Shown in pieces: positions 51,017 to 61,339 of a DNA stretch of 64,000 nt; positions within the stretch are counted from its first letter, which is position 1, and each line of letters starts with the position of its first letter. Location of the stretch: the NCBI GenBank assembly GCA_963719275.1, contig CAVRBT010000005.1, positions 62,001 through 126,000 of the forward strand, read 5' to 3'. Source of the DNA: AC-32 sp963719275. Its GTDB lineage: Bacteria > Actinomycetota > Thermoleophilia > Gaiellales > Gaiellaceae. A program made the translations under genes and the position numbers. A model generated the notes under the pieces. That model did no database searches, was not told the DNA's origin, and saw only the letters and a program-made list of their open reading frames with translations.

Positions 51017-51422
51017 GGCCGACGATCCTATTCGCATCACGCGCTCGGTCTCGATCCCGCGGGAGGAGGTCGACTTCCGCTACTCGCGCTCGAGCGGCCC
51101 GGGCGGCCAGCACGCACAGAAGAGCGACACGCGGGTCGAGGCGGTCTTCGACGTTGAGAGCTCGGCGGCGCTGTCGGATGCGCAGAAGCGACGGGTCCTC
51201 GCGAAGGCGGGGCCGGTGCTGCGGGCGGTCGCGCAAGACGAGCGCAGCCAATGGCGCAACCGCGAGCTGGCACTGGAGCGGCTCGCAGAGACCCTCAGGG
51301 AGGCGTTGCACGTCGAGCGCCGGCGCCGCCCGACGAAGCCGACACGCTCGGCGGTCGAGAAGCGGCTCGAACTGAAGCGCCGCCGCAGCGAGACGAAGCG
51401 CCTGCGCCGCCCACCTGATTGA
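51015..51422 (+). CDS. arfB: peptidyl-tRNA hydrolase ArfB (YaeJ)
   Basis: A 135-residue ribosome-rescue factor with the release-factor GGQ motif: FRYSRSSGPGGQHAQKSDTR. It hydrolyses peptidyl-tRNA on stalled, non-stop ribosomes. The basic C-terminal tail (EKRLELKRRRSETKRLRRP) is the part that enters the mRNA channel. The start is ATG at 51015, sharing two bases with the divergent lipoprotein start. An alternative start further upstream would run into that gene. Confidence 0.9.
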   Translation: MADDPIRITRSVSIPREEVDFRYSRSSGPGGQHAQKSDTRVEAVFDVESSAALSDAQKRRVLAKAGPVLRAVAQDERSQWRNRELALERLAETLREALHVERRRRPTKPTRSAVEKRLELKRRRSETKRLRRPPD

Positions 51423-51530
51423 AATCCGTACGCACGCCTTACGGCTCGCTTACGAGCGGCTAACAGCCGCCTGACAGCGGGCGGGGACGATCCGCCTGAC
51501 CTTCCACGCCTCACGACCCAAGGAGTCGTC

Positions 51531-52250
51531 ATGAGAAGGCAGCTCGTCCTCGCCGCCCTCCTCGCGTTCGCGATCCTCACCGTCGGAACCTCGGCGACAC
51601 TCGCGGCGCGCGGCAGCGGCAACGTCCTGTACGTCTTCAACGGCCGCCTGATGGCGGACGCCGGGAGCAACCCGACGATCGCCGTCGACGTGAACGGCGG
51701 CAACAAGCGCGCGTTGCGGAAGCTCGTCGGCCAGAGCGACAACGCGAGCTTCGCCGTCGACGCGCACACGCAATACCTGCGCTGGACTCACGGCGTGCCC
51801 ACGGTCGTCCCGGAGTCGAACCTGCTCGCCGGCGACCGCGTGAGCGTGCGGATCATCGCCGCACGCCGCGCGCCGCTCGCGGAGATCGAGACCACGCCCG
51901 CCAGGCGCGTGGCCGACACCGGCCCGGGCGGACGCTTCCCGCGCCAGCCGCTCTGGCTCTTCTCCGGCACGCTCGACGCTCCGGCCGCGGGCGGCCACCT
52001 GACCCTGCACATCAGGGACGGGAACCTGCGGGCCCTGCGGGCGATGCTCGGCCAGGCACTCGACCAGACGTTCAGCTACGACCGGCACACCGTCTTCGTC
52101 GTGTGGCAACACGGCGTCCCGAGCGTCGTCTCTCCCGGCTCGCTACACACCGGCGACCGCGTCACGGTGCGGATCCGCGCACCGCGTGCGTTCTCACTAG
52201 CCCAGGTGGAACAGGTCCCGGCGAACCACGTCGGCGACCACGGCGCCTAG
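51531..52250 (+). CDS. secreted protein with two-fold internal repeat
   Basis: A 239-residue exported protein: signal MRRQLVLAALLAFAILTVGT, cleavage near ATLAARG. The mature protein is two homologous halves: LYVFNGRLMADAGSNPTIAV ... RALRKLVGQSDNASFAVDAH ... LAGDRVSVRI, and LWLFSGTLDAPAAGGHLTLH ... RALRAMLGQALDQTFSYDRH ... HTGDRVTVRI. No family recognised. A hairpin terminator follows at 52276. Confidence 0.8.
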   Translation: MRRQLVLAALLAFAILTVGTSATLAARGSGNVLYVFNGRLMADAGSNPTIAVDVNGGNKRALRKLVGQSDNASFAVDAHTQYLRWTHGVPTVVPESNLLAGDRVSVRIIAARRAPLAEIETTPARRVADTGPGGRFPRQPLWLFSGTLDAPAAGGHLTLHIRDGNLRALRAMLGQALDQTFSYDRHTVFVVWQHGVPSVVSPGSLHTGDRVTVRIRAPRAFSLAQVEQVPANHVGDHGA

Positions 52251-52275
52251 CAGCTCGAGTCGGCCGCACGGAGAG

Positions 52276-52293
52276 GGGCCGCTTCGGCGGCCC
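52276..52293 (+). terminator. hairpin with TTCG loop
   Basis: GGGCCGC (52276-52282), loop TTCG, GCGGCCC (52287-52293), then TTCTC. It ends the secreted-repeat gene, two bases before the convergent iminopeptidase gene stop. Confidence 0.7.
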
Positions 52294-52296
52294 TTC

Positions 52297-53184
52297 TCAT
52301 TGCTCGGCGCGGTGGAGGAAGTCGCGCACGAGCTCGAACGTCCGCTCCGGCTCCTCGGCCTGGGCCATGTGCGAGCTCTCCTCGAGCACCACGAACTCGG
52401 AGCCCGGGATCGCGCGGTGCGCGGCCTCCACGCTCGCCGGCGTCACCTCGTCGAAGCGCCCGCAGAAGAGCAGCGTCGGCGCCTGGATCCGCCCGAGCTG
52501 CGGCGTGACGTCCCAGTCCTTGATCGTCCCGATGACGTGGAACTCCGAGGGCCCGTTCATGTGGTGGTAGACCTCGGGATTCGCATCGAGAACCGCGAAG
52601 CACTCGACCAGCCAGTCGGGCCAGGGGTCGGTCCGGCAGAGGTGGCGCTTGTAGAAGACCATCACCGCCTCCTCGTACTCCGGGTCTGTAACGGTCCCTG
52701 CCTCCTCGTGCTTCCGGAGCGTCGCGTCCACCTCCGGGGGTAGCTCGGCGCGCAGCTTCGCCAACTCGCCCATCCAGGCCGGGACGCTCGGCGGCGAGCT
52801 CTCGACCACGAGCGACACGAGCCCCTCCGGCTGCGTCGCCGCATACTGCATCCCGAGCATCCCGCCCCAGGAATGGCCGAGGACGTGCACGCGGTCGAGG
52901 CCGAGCGCCTCTCGCACCGCACCGACCTCCTCGACGAACAGCTCGGGTGTCCACATCGCCGGGTCGTGCGGCTCTTCGACGGCCGAGTTGCCGGCGCCGA
53001 GCTGGTCGTAGAAGACAACCGTCCGCTCGTCGGCGAGCTCCTCGTACGGCTTCATGTGTAGCCAGCCTGCGCCCGGCCCGCCGTGGAGGCAGAGCAGCGG
53101 GGCGCTCCCGTCCGCAGCCTCGCTCTCGACGACCCGGTACCAGGTCTCGTAGCCATGGAACGGGATCCGGCCTTCGGTTGACAC
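52297..53184 (-). CDS. proline iminopeptidase-like alpha/beta hydrolase
   Basis: A 295-residue alpha/beta hydrolase. LLCLHGGPGAGWLHMKPYEE has the oxyanion HGGPG, VFYDQLGAGNSAVEEP is typical of prolyl iminopeptidases, and GHSWGGMLGMQYAATQPEGL has the nucleophile serine; the C-terminal histidine is in LEESSHMAQAEEP. Likely releases N-terminal proline from peptides. I use the GTG at 53184, after TTGACAC on the other strand, rather than longer frames. Confidence 0.87.
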   Translation of the reverse strand: MSTEGRIPFHGYETWYRVVESEAADGSAPLLCLHGGPGAGWLHMKPYEELADERTVVFYDQLGAGNSAVEEPHDPAMWTPELFVEEVGAVREALGLDRVHVLGHSWGGMLGMQYAATQPEGLVSLVVESSPPSVPAWMGELAKLRAELPPEVDATLRKHEEAGTVTDPEYEEAVMVFYKRHLCRTDPWPDWLVECFAVLDANPEVYHHMNGPSEFHVIGTIKDWDVTPQLGRIQAPTLLFCGRFDEVTPASVEAAHRAIPGSEFVVLEESSHMAQAEEPERTFELVRDFLHRAEQ

Positions 53185-53219
53185 GTCGCGGCCGGTTATA
53201 CACGTACGCTGGAACGGCG

Positions 53220-54269
53220 ATGCGCGTGTGGGGGTCATTCGGCGGCGGCCGCGACATGGCGGTGGACCTCGGGACCGCGAACACGCTTGTTTTCATCCGC
53301 GGGCGCGGGATCGTGCTCTTCGAGCCGTCGGTCGTCGCGATCTCCGAGGAGACCGGGCGGGTGTACGCGGTCGGGGCCGAAGCCAAGCGGATGATCGGGC
53401 GCACGCCCGCGTCGATTCGCGCGACGCGGCCGCTGCGGCACGGGGTGATCGCCGACTTCGAGGTGACCGAGGAGATGCTGCGCCACTTCATCACGCGCGC
53501 GGGCGGCTCGCGCTTCGCATTCGCGCGCGTCGTGCTGTGCGTGCCGAGCGGGATCACCGACGTCGAGCGACGGGCGGTCGACGAGGCAACGCGCGCGGCC
53601 GGGGCGCGCTCCGTCTACCTGATCGAGGAGCCGATGGCCGCTGCGATCGGCGCGGGGCTTCCGGTCGCGGACGCGGTGGCGAGCATGGTCATCGACATCG
53701 GCGGCGGCACGACCGAGGTTGCGGTCATCTCGCTCGGCGGGATGGTCGTCTGGGAGTCGATCCGCGTCGGCGGGTACGAGATGGACGACGCGATCGTCGA
53801 CTACGTCAAGAACTCGCACAAAGTGCTGATCGGCCAGGAGACGGCGGAGGCGGCGAAGCTCGAGGTCGGCTCGGCCTGGCCGCAGGACGACGGCGCCGAG
53901 ACCACGGTCGCCGGCCGCGACCTCGTGTCCGGGCTGCTGCGGCGCGTGACGATCAGCGCGGCCGACGTGCGCCGTGCGCTCGAGCCGCCGGTCGGGCGGA
54001 TCGTCGCCGCGGTGAAGGACACGCTCGAGCGCACGCCGCCGGAGCTCGCAGCCGACGTCGGCGAACGCGGCATCGTGCTCGCGGGCGGCGGCGCGCTGCT
54101 GCGCGGGATCGACGAGAAGCTGCGCACCGAGATCGGCCTGCCGGTACAGATCGCCGATTCGCCGCTGACCTGCGTCGCCGAGGGAGCAGGCCGAAGCCTG
54201 GACGAGCTCGAGACGCTCGACCGCGCCGCGAAGGCACAGCGCCGCAGCCGCTCGCGCAGCCGCCGCTAA
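53220..54269 (+). CDS. mreB: MreB-like rod shape-determining protein
   Basis: A 349-residue actin homologue. DMAVDLGTANTLVFIRGRGI is phosphate-1, VIDIGGGTTEVAVISLGGMV phosphate-2, and IVLAGGGALLRGIDEKLRTE the adenosine motif. It organises lateral wall growth; no mreC/D follows, so those are elsewhere or absent. The C-terminus has an unusual repeated tail (AQRRSRSRSRR), rich in arginine and serine. It converges on the zinc-ribbon gene by four bases. Confidence 0.9.
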   Translation: MRVWGSFGGGRDMAVDLGTANTLVFIRGRGIVLFEPSVVAISEETGRVYAVGAEAKRMIGRTPASIRATRPLRHGVIADFEVTEEMLRHFITRAGGSRFAFARVVLCVPSGITDVERRAVDEATRAAGARSVYLIEEPMAAAIGAGLPVADAVASMVIDIGGGTTEVAVISLGGMVVWESIRVGGYEMDDAIVDYVKNSHKVLIGQETAEAAKLEVGSAWPQDDGAETTVAGRDLVSGLLRRVTISAADVRRALEPPVGRIVAAVKDTLERTPPELAADVGERGIVLAGGGALLRGIDEKLRTEIGLPVQIADSPLTCVAEGAGRSLDELETLDRAAKAQRRSRSRSRR

Positions 54270-54586
54270 CCGCGGGCGAGGTACGACAGGACGCGCTCGA
54301 CCGGGCTCGGGCGGCGCGCCTGCGGGGCTGCGAGGAAGCCGGCGAGCCGGTCCGCCTCCTCCTCTTCCAGCGACACCGCGGCCTCGGCGACGCCGTCCGG
54401 GCTCCAGACGCTGAAGCGCACGTGCGGGTCCTCGGTCAGGTAGCGCGAGACGCGCAACGCCTTGCCCGGGTCACGGGGATGCGCGCGGAAGAACTCGACG
54501 AGCTTGCGCCGCTGCGGCGCCGCGCACCACGGGCAGAACCGATACGCCGCCTCGAGCTCACCACCGCACTCGGCACAAGCGCGCAT
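54266..54586 (-). CDS. zinc-ribbon protein
   Basis: A 106-residue protein with an N-terminal zinc ribbon (CAECGGELEAAYRFCPWCAA, with C-x2-C twice) and a charged alpha-rich C-terminus (VSLEEEEADRLAGFLAAP). Nucleic-acid or protein-binding is usual; function unknown. Overlaps the mreB 3' end by four bases, tail to tail. Confidence 0.7.
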   Translation of the reverse strand: MRACAECGGELEAAYRFCPWCAAPQRRKLVEFFRAHPRDPGKALRVSRYLTEDPHVRFSVWSPDGVAEAAVSLEEEEADRLAGFLAAPQARRPSPVERVLSYLARG

Positions 54587-54611
54587 TCCGCCTCCCGTCG
54601 ACGGCCTGATC

Positions 54612-55865
54612 TTAGTGGTGATGCGCGTGTGCGCGCTCGGGCCGAGCCGGTGCGCCCGAGAGGTATCGCTCCGGATCGGCCGCGAAGCGGTCGCGGCAAC
54701 CCGGCCCGCAGAAGTAGTAGCGCGTTCCTCCGTGGTCGAGGGAGAGGGCGTTGCCGCGGTCGACCGCCATCCCGCACACGGGATCGTGCGCCCGGCGCCG
54801 TACCGTCAGCGCGAAGAGCGCGGCCGCAACCAGCGTGAAGACGATGTTCAGCACCGCCGTGTAGTTCCATGTGATCCCGCGCTCCGTGATCGACTCGATC
54901 GACGGCCGCTCCTCCGGGACGAGGCCAGCCGCGGAGAAGATCCCGTCGATCGCCAGCGCCGCGACCACTATCGCCCCGAACATCAGCGAGACGATCACCG
55001 CCGCGATCTTCCAGCCGTAGTAGCGGCGGTAGATCAGGGCGAGCGGGATGATGATCAGGTCGGCGTAGACGAACGCGATCACGCCCGAGAACGAGATCCC
55101 GCCGGCCCAGAGCACGGCCGCGAGCGGGATGTTCCCGACCGAGCACACGAACGAGAGCACCGCGACGAGCGGCCCGACGATCACGTTCTCGATCAGCTGC
55201 AGCGCGCCGCCCTGGTCGGTCAGGAAGAGACCATTGAAGAAGTCCATCGGCAGCAGCGCGATGAACCCCGCGATCAGGAAGCCGACGGTGATCTCTTTCC
55301 AGAGCATCGCCCAGTCGCCGCGGAAGTTGTGCGCGACGTCGCTCCAGCCCTGGAGCGAGAAGATTCGAGACCCGCCCGCGGAGGGATGCACGTGGCCCGC
55401 GTCGGCGGCCTGGGCGTGCCTGCGCGCCCGCTCCTCCTCCCGCGGCGAGACGAGCAGCCGCACGCCGGCCCACATCAGCACGATCAGGAGCAGGCCGCCC
55501 GCGAACTCGGCCAGCGTGAACTCCCAGCCGAGGAAGAGCCAGATCACGATCCCGATCTCGAAGACGAGGTTCGTCGACGCGAACTGGAACGCCATCGCCG
55601 AGGCGAGGCTCGCGCCCTTCTGGAAGAGCGACTTCGCGATCGCGACGGCGGCATAGCTGCACGACGACGACGCCGCGCCGAGCCCGGTCGCGATCGCGGC
55701 CGAGCGCGGGCCCCGGTCGCCGAGCGCGCGCTCCAGCGGCGCGCGGGGCACCCACGCCTGCACGATCCCCGAGAGCAGGAAGCCGAGCACGAGCGCCCAC
55801 CAGACCTCCCAGAACATCCGGAAGGCGTTCCAGAGCCCCTGCGCGATCTGGTCGACGACTTCCAC
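54612..55865 (-). CDS. permease (DUF318/ArsP-like) with C-terminal YHS domain
   Basis: A 417-residue membrane protein with eight or more segments (WWALVLGFLLSGIVQAWVPR, SSCSYAAVAIAKSLFQKGAS, FVCSVGNIPLAAVLWAGGIS, VIAFVYADLIIIPLALIYRR). GLGAASSSCSYAA is typical of the DUF318 permeases, which include the ArsP organoarsenic exporter. The last 70 residues are a YHS domain (HDPVCGMAVDRGN and YYFCGPGCRDRF) ending HAHHH, so it likely senses or binds a heavy metal. Together with LysE downstream it forms an export pair. Confidence 0.85.
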   Translation of the reverse strand: MEVVDQIAQGLWNAFRMFWEVWWALVLGFLLSGIVQAWVPRAPLERALGDRGPRSAAIATGLGAASSSCSYAAVAIAKSLFQKGASLASAMAFQFASTNLVFEIGIVIWLFLGWEFTLAEFAGGLLLIVLMWAGVRLLVSPREEERARRHAQAADAGHVHPSAGGSRIFSLQGWSDVAHNFRGDWAMLWKEITVGFLIAGFIALLPMDFFNGLFLTDQGGALQLIENVIVGPLVAVLSFVCSVGNIPLAAVLWAGGISFSGVIAFVYADLIIIPLALIYRRYYGWKIAAVIVSLMFGAIVVAALAIDGIFSAAGLVPEERPSIESITERGITWNYTAVLNIVFTLVAAALFALTVRRRAHDPVCGMAVDRGNALSLDHGGTRYYFCGPGCRDRFAADPERYLSGAPARPERAHAHHH

Positions 55866-55886
55866 GACGCTGACGCTAGCGAGGCG

Positions 55887-56492
55887 CTAGCGCTCGGTGG
55901 CGATGCGCAGCCCGAGCGCGACGAGCACGAGCCCGGTGACGGCGTCGAGCGTCCGCCGGACGGGCGAGCGCTGCAGCAGGCCCGTCGCCTTGGCCACGGC
56001 CACCGCGTACAGGCTCAACCACGCGAGCGTGAGCGCCGCGAACAGGAGCCCGAGTGCCAGCATCCCGGCGAACGACGCGCCGAACTGCGGCAGCAGGCTC
56101 GTGAAGAAGACCGCCATCTTTGGGTTGCCGAGATTGCTGAGGACCCCCTGGCGGTACGGCGCGCGGCGACGCGGTGCCGCGTCGGCATGCACGTTGCGGG
56201 CACCCCGTAGGGCCGCCGCGAGCGCCTGCGCGCCGAGCAGCACGAGATAGGCGGCACCTGCGATCCGGATCGCGGTGAACACCGGCGCCGACGCGAGCAG
56301 CACCGCCGAGAGGCCGGCACTGGCCGCCAGCGCCCACACGACCTGTCCGCTCACGACCCCAGCGGCTGTGGCGACCCCGCCGCTGCGCCCGCCGAGCAGC
56401 GTGTTGCGGATCGTGAGCGCGGTGTCCTGGCCCGGAGTGACGATCACGACAGCGGAGACGCCGAGAAAGGCGACGAGCTGCGTGGCGCTCAC
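55887..56492 (-). CDS. LysE-family amino acid exporter
   Basis: A 201-residue LysE/RhtB-type exporter with about six membrane segments (LVAFLGVSAVVIVTPGQDTA, VSGQVVWALAASAGLSAVLL, IRIAGAAYLVLLGAQALAAA, GMLALGLLFAALTLAWLSLY). TPGQDTALTIRNTLLGG is a family motif. Its GTG start lies two bases after the glmS stop, so they are probably co-transcribed. Substrate unknown. Confidence 0.85.
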   Translation of the reverse strand: MSATQLVAFLGVSAVVIVTPGQDTALTIRNTLLGGRSGGVATAAGVVSGQVVWALAASAGLSAVLLASAPVFTAIRIAGAAYLVLLGAQALAAALRGARNVHADAAPRRRAPYRQGVLSNLGNPKMAVFFTSLLPQFGASFAGMLALGLLFAALTLAWLSLYAVAVAKATGLLQRSPVRRTLDAVTGLVLVALGLRIATER

Positions 56493-56494
56493 GG

Positions 56495-58324
<1,830 letters not shown>

Positions 58325-58351
58325 GCCGACTCCCCCTTTAAAGACGCGAAA

Positions 58352-58373
58352 GGCCCGGCTGTTCTCCCGGGCC
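58352..58373 (-). terminator. glmM terminator hairpin
   Basis: On the minus strand GGCCCGG (58373-58367 complement) pairs with CCGGGCC around an 8-nt loop, followed by TTTCGCGTCTTT. It lies between the glmM stop and the glmS start, so glmS has its own promoter or is read through. Confidence 0.55.
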
Positions 58374-58388
58374 CCTCGTCGAGCCTGG

Positions 58389-59660
58389 TCAGCCGAGCTC
58401 TCGTCTCACGAGAGCGCAGATGGTACCACAGGCTTCTTCGGCTTCCGACCGAGTTTCCGCCTCCGCCAGCACGCGAATCACCGGCTCCGTGCCGGACGGC
58501 CGCACCAGAACGCGGCCCTTGCCGTCCAGGTGCGTGTTCAGGCGCTCAACCTCGTCGAGCAGCGCCTGCGGGAGATCCTTGCCGCCGACCGTGATGTTCT
58601 CCTTGACCTGCGGCAGGCGCCGCAGCACGGCGGCCGTCCGCTCCAGGCTGTGGCCCTCGAGCGCGCCGCACAGCAGCAGTGCGGCGGCGAGCCCGTCGCC
58701 GGTGACGTGGTCGCGCAGGTAGATGATGTGGCCCGACTGCTCGCCGCCGAGCAGGCCGCCCTCGCGGCGCAGCGCCTCGAGCACGTAGCGGTCGCCGACG
58801 TCGGTGGTGACGACCCGGATGCCGTGCTCTTCCGCGAGGCGGTGGAGGCCGAGGTTCGCCATCACCGTCACCGCGACGAGGTCGACGTCGAGGTGCAGCA
58901 TCAGGATCGCGAGGATCTGGTCGCCGTCCACCACCTCGCCGCGCGCGTCGACGGCCAGCATCCGGTCGCCGTCCCCGTCGAAGGCGATGCCGAGGTCAGC
59001 ACCAGAGCTAGTAACAGTCTGTTGCAAAGTCGCGAGGTCGGTGGCGCCGCAACCGACGTTGATGTTGGTGCCGTCGGGGTCGGAGCCGATCGTGCTCACC
59101 TCGGCGCCGAGCTGCTCGAACGCTTTCGGAGCGATCCCCGAGTAGGCGCCGTTCGCGCAGTCGACGACGAGCTTCAGTCCCGAGAGGTCGCTGCCGAAGC
59201 GCTCGACGATGTGCTCGAGGTAGCTCTCGGTGGCGACGTCGACGTGGTCGACCTGGCCGCCGGCGCCACCCAGCGGTTTGTCTTCACCCAGGAGCGCCTC
59301 GATTTCCTCCTCGGTCGCGTCGGTCAGCTTGCGGCCCTCGCCGTCGAAGAGCTTGACGCCGTTGTACTCGGGCGGGTTGTGCGACGCCGAGATGACAGCT
59401 CCGAGGTCGAGCGCGAGCAGCGCGACCGCGGGGGTCGGCAGCACGCCCGCCAGGACCGCGTTCCCGCCCGCCGCGACGACACCGCGGCCAAAGGCCTCCT
59501 CGAGCTCCTCGCCCGAGGCGCGTGTGTCGCGCCCGACGAAGACGCGGCCGCCCTTCGACCAAAGCGTGGCAGCGCGGCCGAGCCGCTCGACGAGGTCAGG
59601 CGTCAGGTCCTCCCCGACGACCCCCCGCACACCGTCCGTTCCGAAATACCGCCTGGGCAC
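58389..59660 (-). CDS. glmM: phosphoglucosamine mutase
   Basis: A 423-residue GlmM, converting glucosamine-6-P to glucosamine-1-P. RYFGTDGVRGVVGEDLTPDL is the N-terminus; LGAVISASHNPPEYNGVKLF carries the phosphorylated S93; GIAFDGDGDRMLAVDARGEV the metal-binding motif; RPSGTEPVIRV the phosphate site. Starts at GTG. A palindromic repeat copy (59011-59025) is read as LQQTVTSS just before the metal motif, but does not change the protein's length. Confidence 0.93.
   Translation of the reverse strand: MPRRYFGTDGVRGVVGEDLTPDLVERLGRAATLWSKGGRVFVGRDTRASGEELEEAFGRGVVAAGGNAVLAGVLPTPAVALLALDLGAVISASHNPPEYNGVKLFDGEGRKLTDATEEEIEALLGEDKPLGGAGGQVDHVDVATESYLEHIVERFGSDLSGLKLVVDCANGAYSGIAPKAFEQLGAEVSTIGSDPDGTNINVGCGATDLATLQQTVTSSGADLGIAFDGDGDRMLAVDARGEVVDGDQILAILMLHLDVDLVAVTVMANLGLHRLAEEHGIRVVTTDVGDRYVLEALRREGGLLGGEQSGHIIYLRDHVTGDGLAAALLLCGALEGHSLERTAAVLRRLPQVKENITVGGKDLPQALLDEVERLNTHLDGKGRVLVRPSGTEPVIRVLAEAETRSEAEEACGTICALVRRELG
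59011..59025. repeat. palindromic repeat, copy 4, one mismatch, inside glmM
   Basis: GTAACAGTCTGTTGC, one mismatch to the core; preceded by the same AGCTA as copy 3. Located in a normal-length glmM. Confidence 0.8.
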
Positions 59661-59711
59661 GGCGGCGCAGCCTACCCTGCGGGGCGGGTTGCGCCGCCGT
59701 GCCCTGGAGCG

Positions 59712-61046
59712 TCAGCGGGTCGGCCGGAAGTAGTGGTCGGCGACGTACTCGCCAACCCTGCGACCGAGCTTCGAACCGTGGAGGTCCGAGTTGAAGAAGT
59801 GGAAGCCGACGAGCACGCGTGCTGCGTCGACGTCGTCGACCACCTCGTGCAGGCGCTCGTACTGCCTCGTCGCGTGGGTGATCCTGCTGTCGAGCGAGAA
59901 CGGCACCCTGTCGGTGCCGAAGAACGACTGCAGGGCCCGCACGACCGCCTCGCTGTGGCACGCGTGCGCCGACGGATACTCCGGGAAGTTCGGCGTCGCG
60001 CTGAGCGGCAGCCAGCTCGGATCGGCGAGCGTGGCCGGGTTCCCGTCGGTGTCCGCCTGCGGGATCGCCTGGAAGGGGCGCCAGAACCAGTAGTGGTACT
60101 TGGCGTCGAAGCAGCCGATCATCGCGTCCCCGCCGGCGACGTGCGCCATCGCCAGCATCCGCGCGGTCTGGACGAGGTCGAGGCCGCGGTCGGCCGCGAG
60201 CCGAAGCATCCCGTCGTTCCACTGACGGATGTCGTGGTCAGTCCAGAATTTCGCCTGCGCGGTCTGCTCGGGCGTCCTGCTCGTGCTCGTGTCGCGGCCG
60301 AGCTCCTTCACCTGGTCGAAGTCGGCGGCGTACGCCCGGCTCGTGAGCCGGTAGGGCGGTCCGGGGCGAAACTGCGACGCGCTCCGGAGCGCGAGCGGCC
60401 GCATGCCCGGGAGGCAGAGCCCGAGGACCGGGCCTGTTGCGTTCGGCTGCCAGACACCCGGCCCCGGCGCCGGCTGGCCAAGGTCCTGCAGCGTCGTGCT
60501 GCACCCGCGGCCGTCGTTCGCCCGCCGGGCGAGCACCGCCTGGGCGGCCTGCGCTCCGACCGCGATCCCGTTCAGCTTCGCCGCGTCGTCCGGGACGGAC
60601 GCGAGGTAAGCGGCGTAGTCGCCGTCGAGGAACGCAAGTTGGCTCGCCGTGAGCCCGAGCGCAGGCTGCAGGCCGATCAGCGTGCCGTAGGCGGCCGTCG
60701 CGACCGCGGCCTCGGGTGACGTGTCCGCCGGCGCTCGCGGCGTGGGAGCGTAGGGCCGGTAGCCGCCCTCGATCGCGACCGCCGCGTCGAAGATCGCGGC
60801 GTGGACGATGCCCATGGAGACAGCAGCCTCGCCGGGGAACTTGTTGCCGAAGTTCTCCGGCCCGAAGACACCGCCGGGCCCGGCGGGGACGATCGCGCAG
60901 CGCGCCTCGGTGCTCCAGAAGGCGACGGGCGTTTGCGCGGCGGGGTACCCCACGCACTGCGTCGCGGGTGCTCCGGCGCTCGGCCCTGCACCGACGAACG
61001 CGAGCGCGCCGAGAAGAACAGCTAGAAGGGCGAATTTCGATTTCAC
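59712..61046 (-). CDS. vanadium-dependent haloperoxidase-like secreted protein
   Basis: A 444-residue PAP2-superfamily protein of the vanadium haloperoxidase branch. Signal MKSKFALLAVLLGALAFVGA. The three binding-site elements are KYHYWFWRP (from 316), PSAHACHSE (from 358, PSGH replaced by PSAH) and GFHFFNSDLHG (near 414). The GTG start overlaps the upstream stop (GTGA). Could oxidise halides or be a phosphatase. Confidence 0.83.
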   Translation of the reverse strand: MKSKFALLAVLLGALAFVGAGPSAGAPATQCVGYPAAQTPVAFWSTEARCAIVPAGPGGVFGPENFGNKFPGEAAVSMGIVHAAIFDAAVAIEGGYRPYAPTPRAPADTSPEAAVATAAYGTLIGLQPALGLTASQLAFLDGDYAAYLASVPDDAAKLNGIAVGAQAAQAVLARRANDGRGCSTTLQDLGQPAPGPGVWQPNATGPVLGLCLPGMRPLALRSASQFRPGPPYRLTSRAYAADFDQVKELGRDTSTSRTPEQTAQAKFWTDHDIRQWNDGMLRLAADRGLDLVQTARMLAMAHVAGGDAMIGCFDAKYHYWFWRPFQAIPQADTDGNPATLADPSWLPLSATPNFPEYPSAHACHSEAVVRALQSFFGTDRVPFSLDSRITHATRQYERLHEVVDDVDAARVLVGFHFFNSDLHGSKLGRRVGEYVADHYFRPTR

Positions 61047-61315
61047 GATCTCTCCTTTCGCGATTCGATCGCCTCGACGACGCGGAGCGGCTCCAGCGCG
61101 GCGCGATGAGCCACGACGGCGGCATCACGGCCGCAGGGAGCCGCGAACGTGAAGAAGCAGACCTCGTCCTCGGGGACGTGGATCGATCCTTCGAAGCAGA
61201 CGCTCGTCCCCTCCAGCGTCATCGCCTCGGCGGCCGAGCACGCACGCCGCTCTCGCGCCTGGCGCTCTCCTGCTGCGCCACGTGCGAGAAAGGTCTCGAC
61301 GAGGTACTTCGGCAC
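61043..61315 (-). CDS. DUF4242-like small protein
   Basis: A 90-residue protein: MPKYLVETFLARGAAGERQA, TLEGTSVCFEGSIHVPEDEV, CFFTFAAPCGRDAAVVAHRA. It resembles the DUF4242/SCO4226 nickel-binding family, a ferredoxin-like fold of unknown role. Its TGA overlaps the haloperoxidase GTG. Confidence 0.65.
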   Translation of the reverse strand: MPKYLVETFLARGAAGERQARERRACSAAEAMTLEGTSVCFEGSIHVPEDEVCFFTFAAPCGRDAAVVAHRAALEPLRVVEAIESRKERS

Positions 61316-61339
61316 GCGACCGACGCTACGGCGCGGGCC

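Noticed and set aside
53178..53210. mreB promoter TTGACA at 53178-53183
   Set aside because: No good -10 box at 16-18 bp; TACGCT is 21 bp away.
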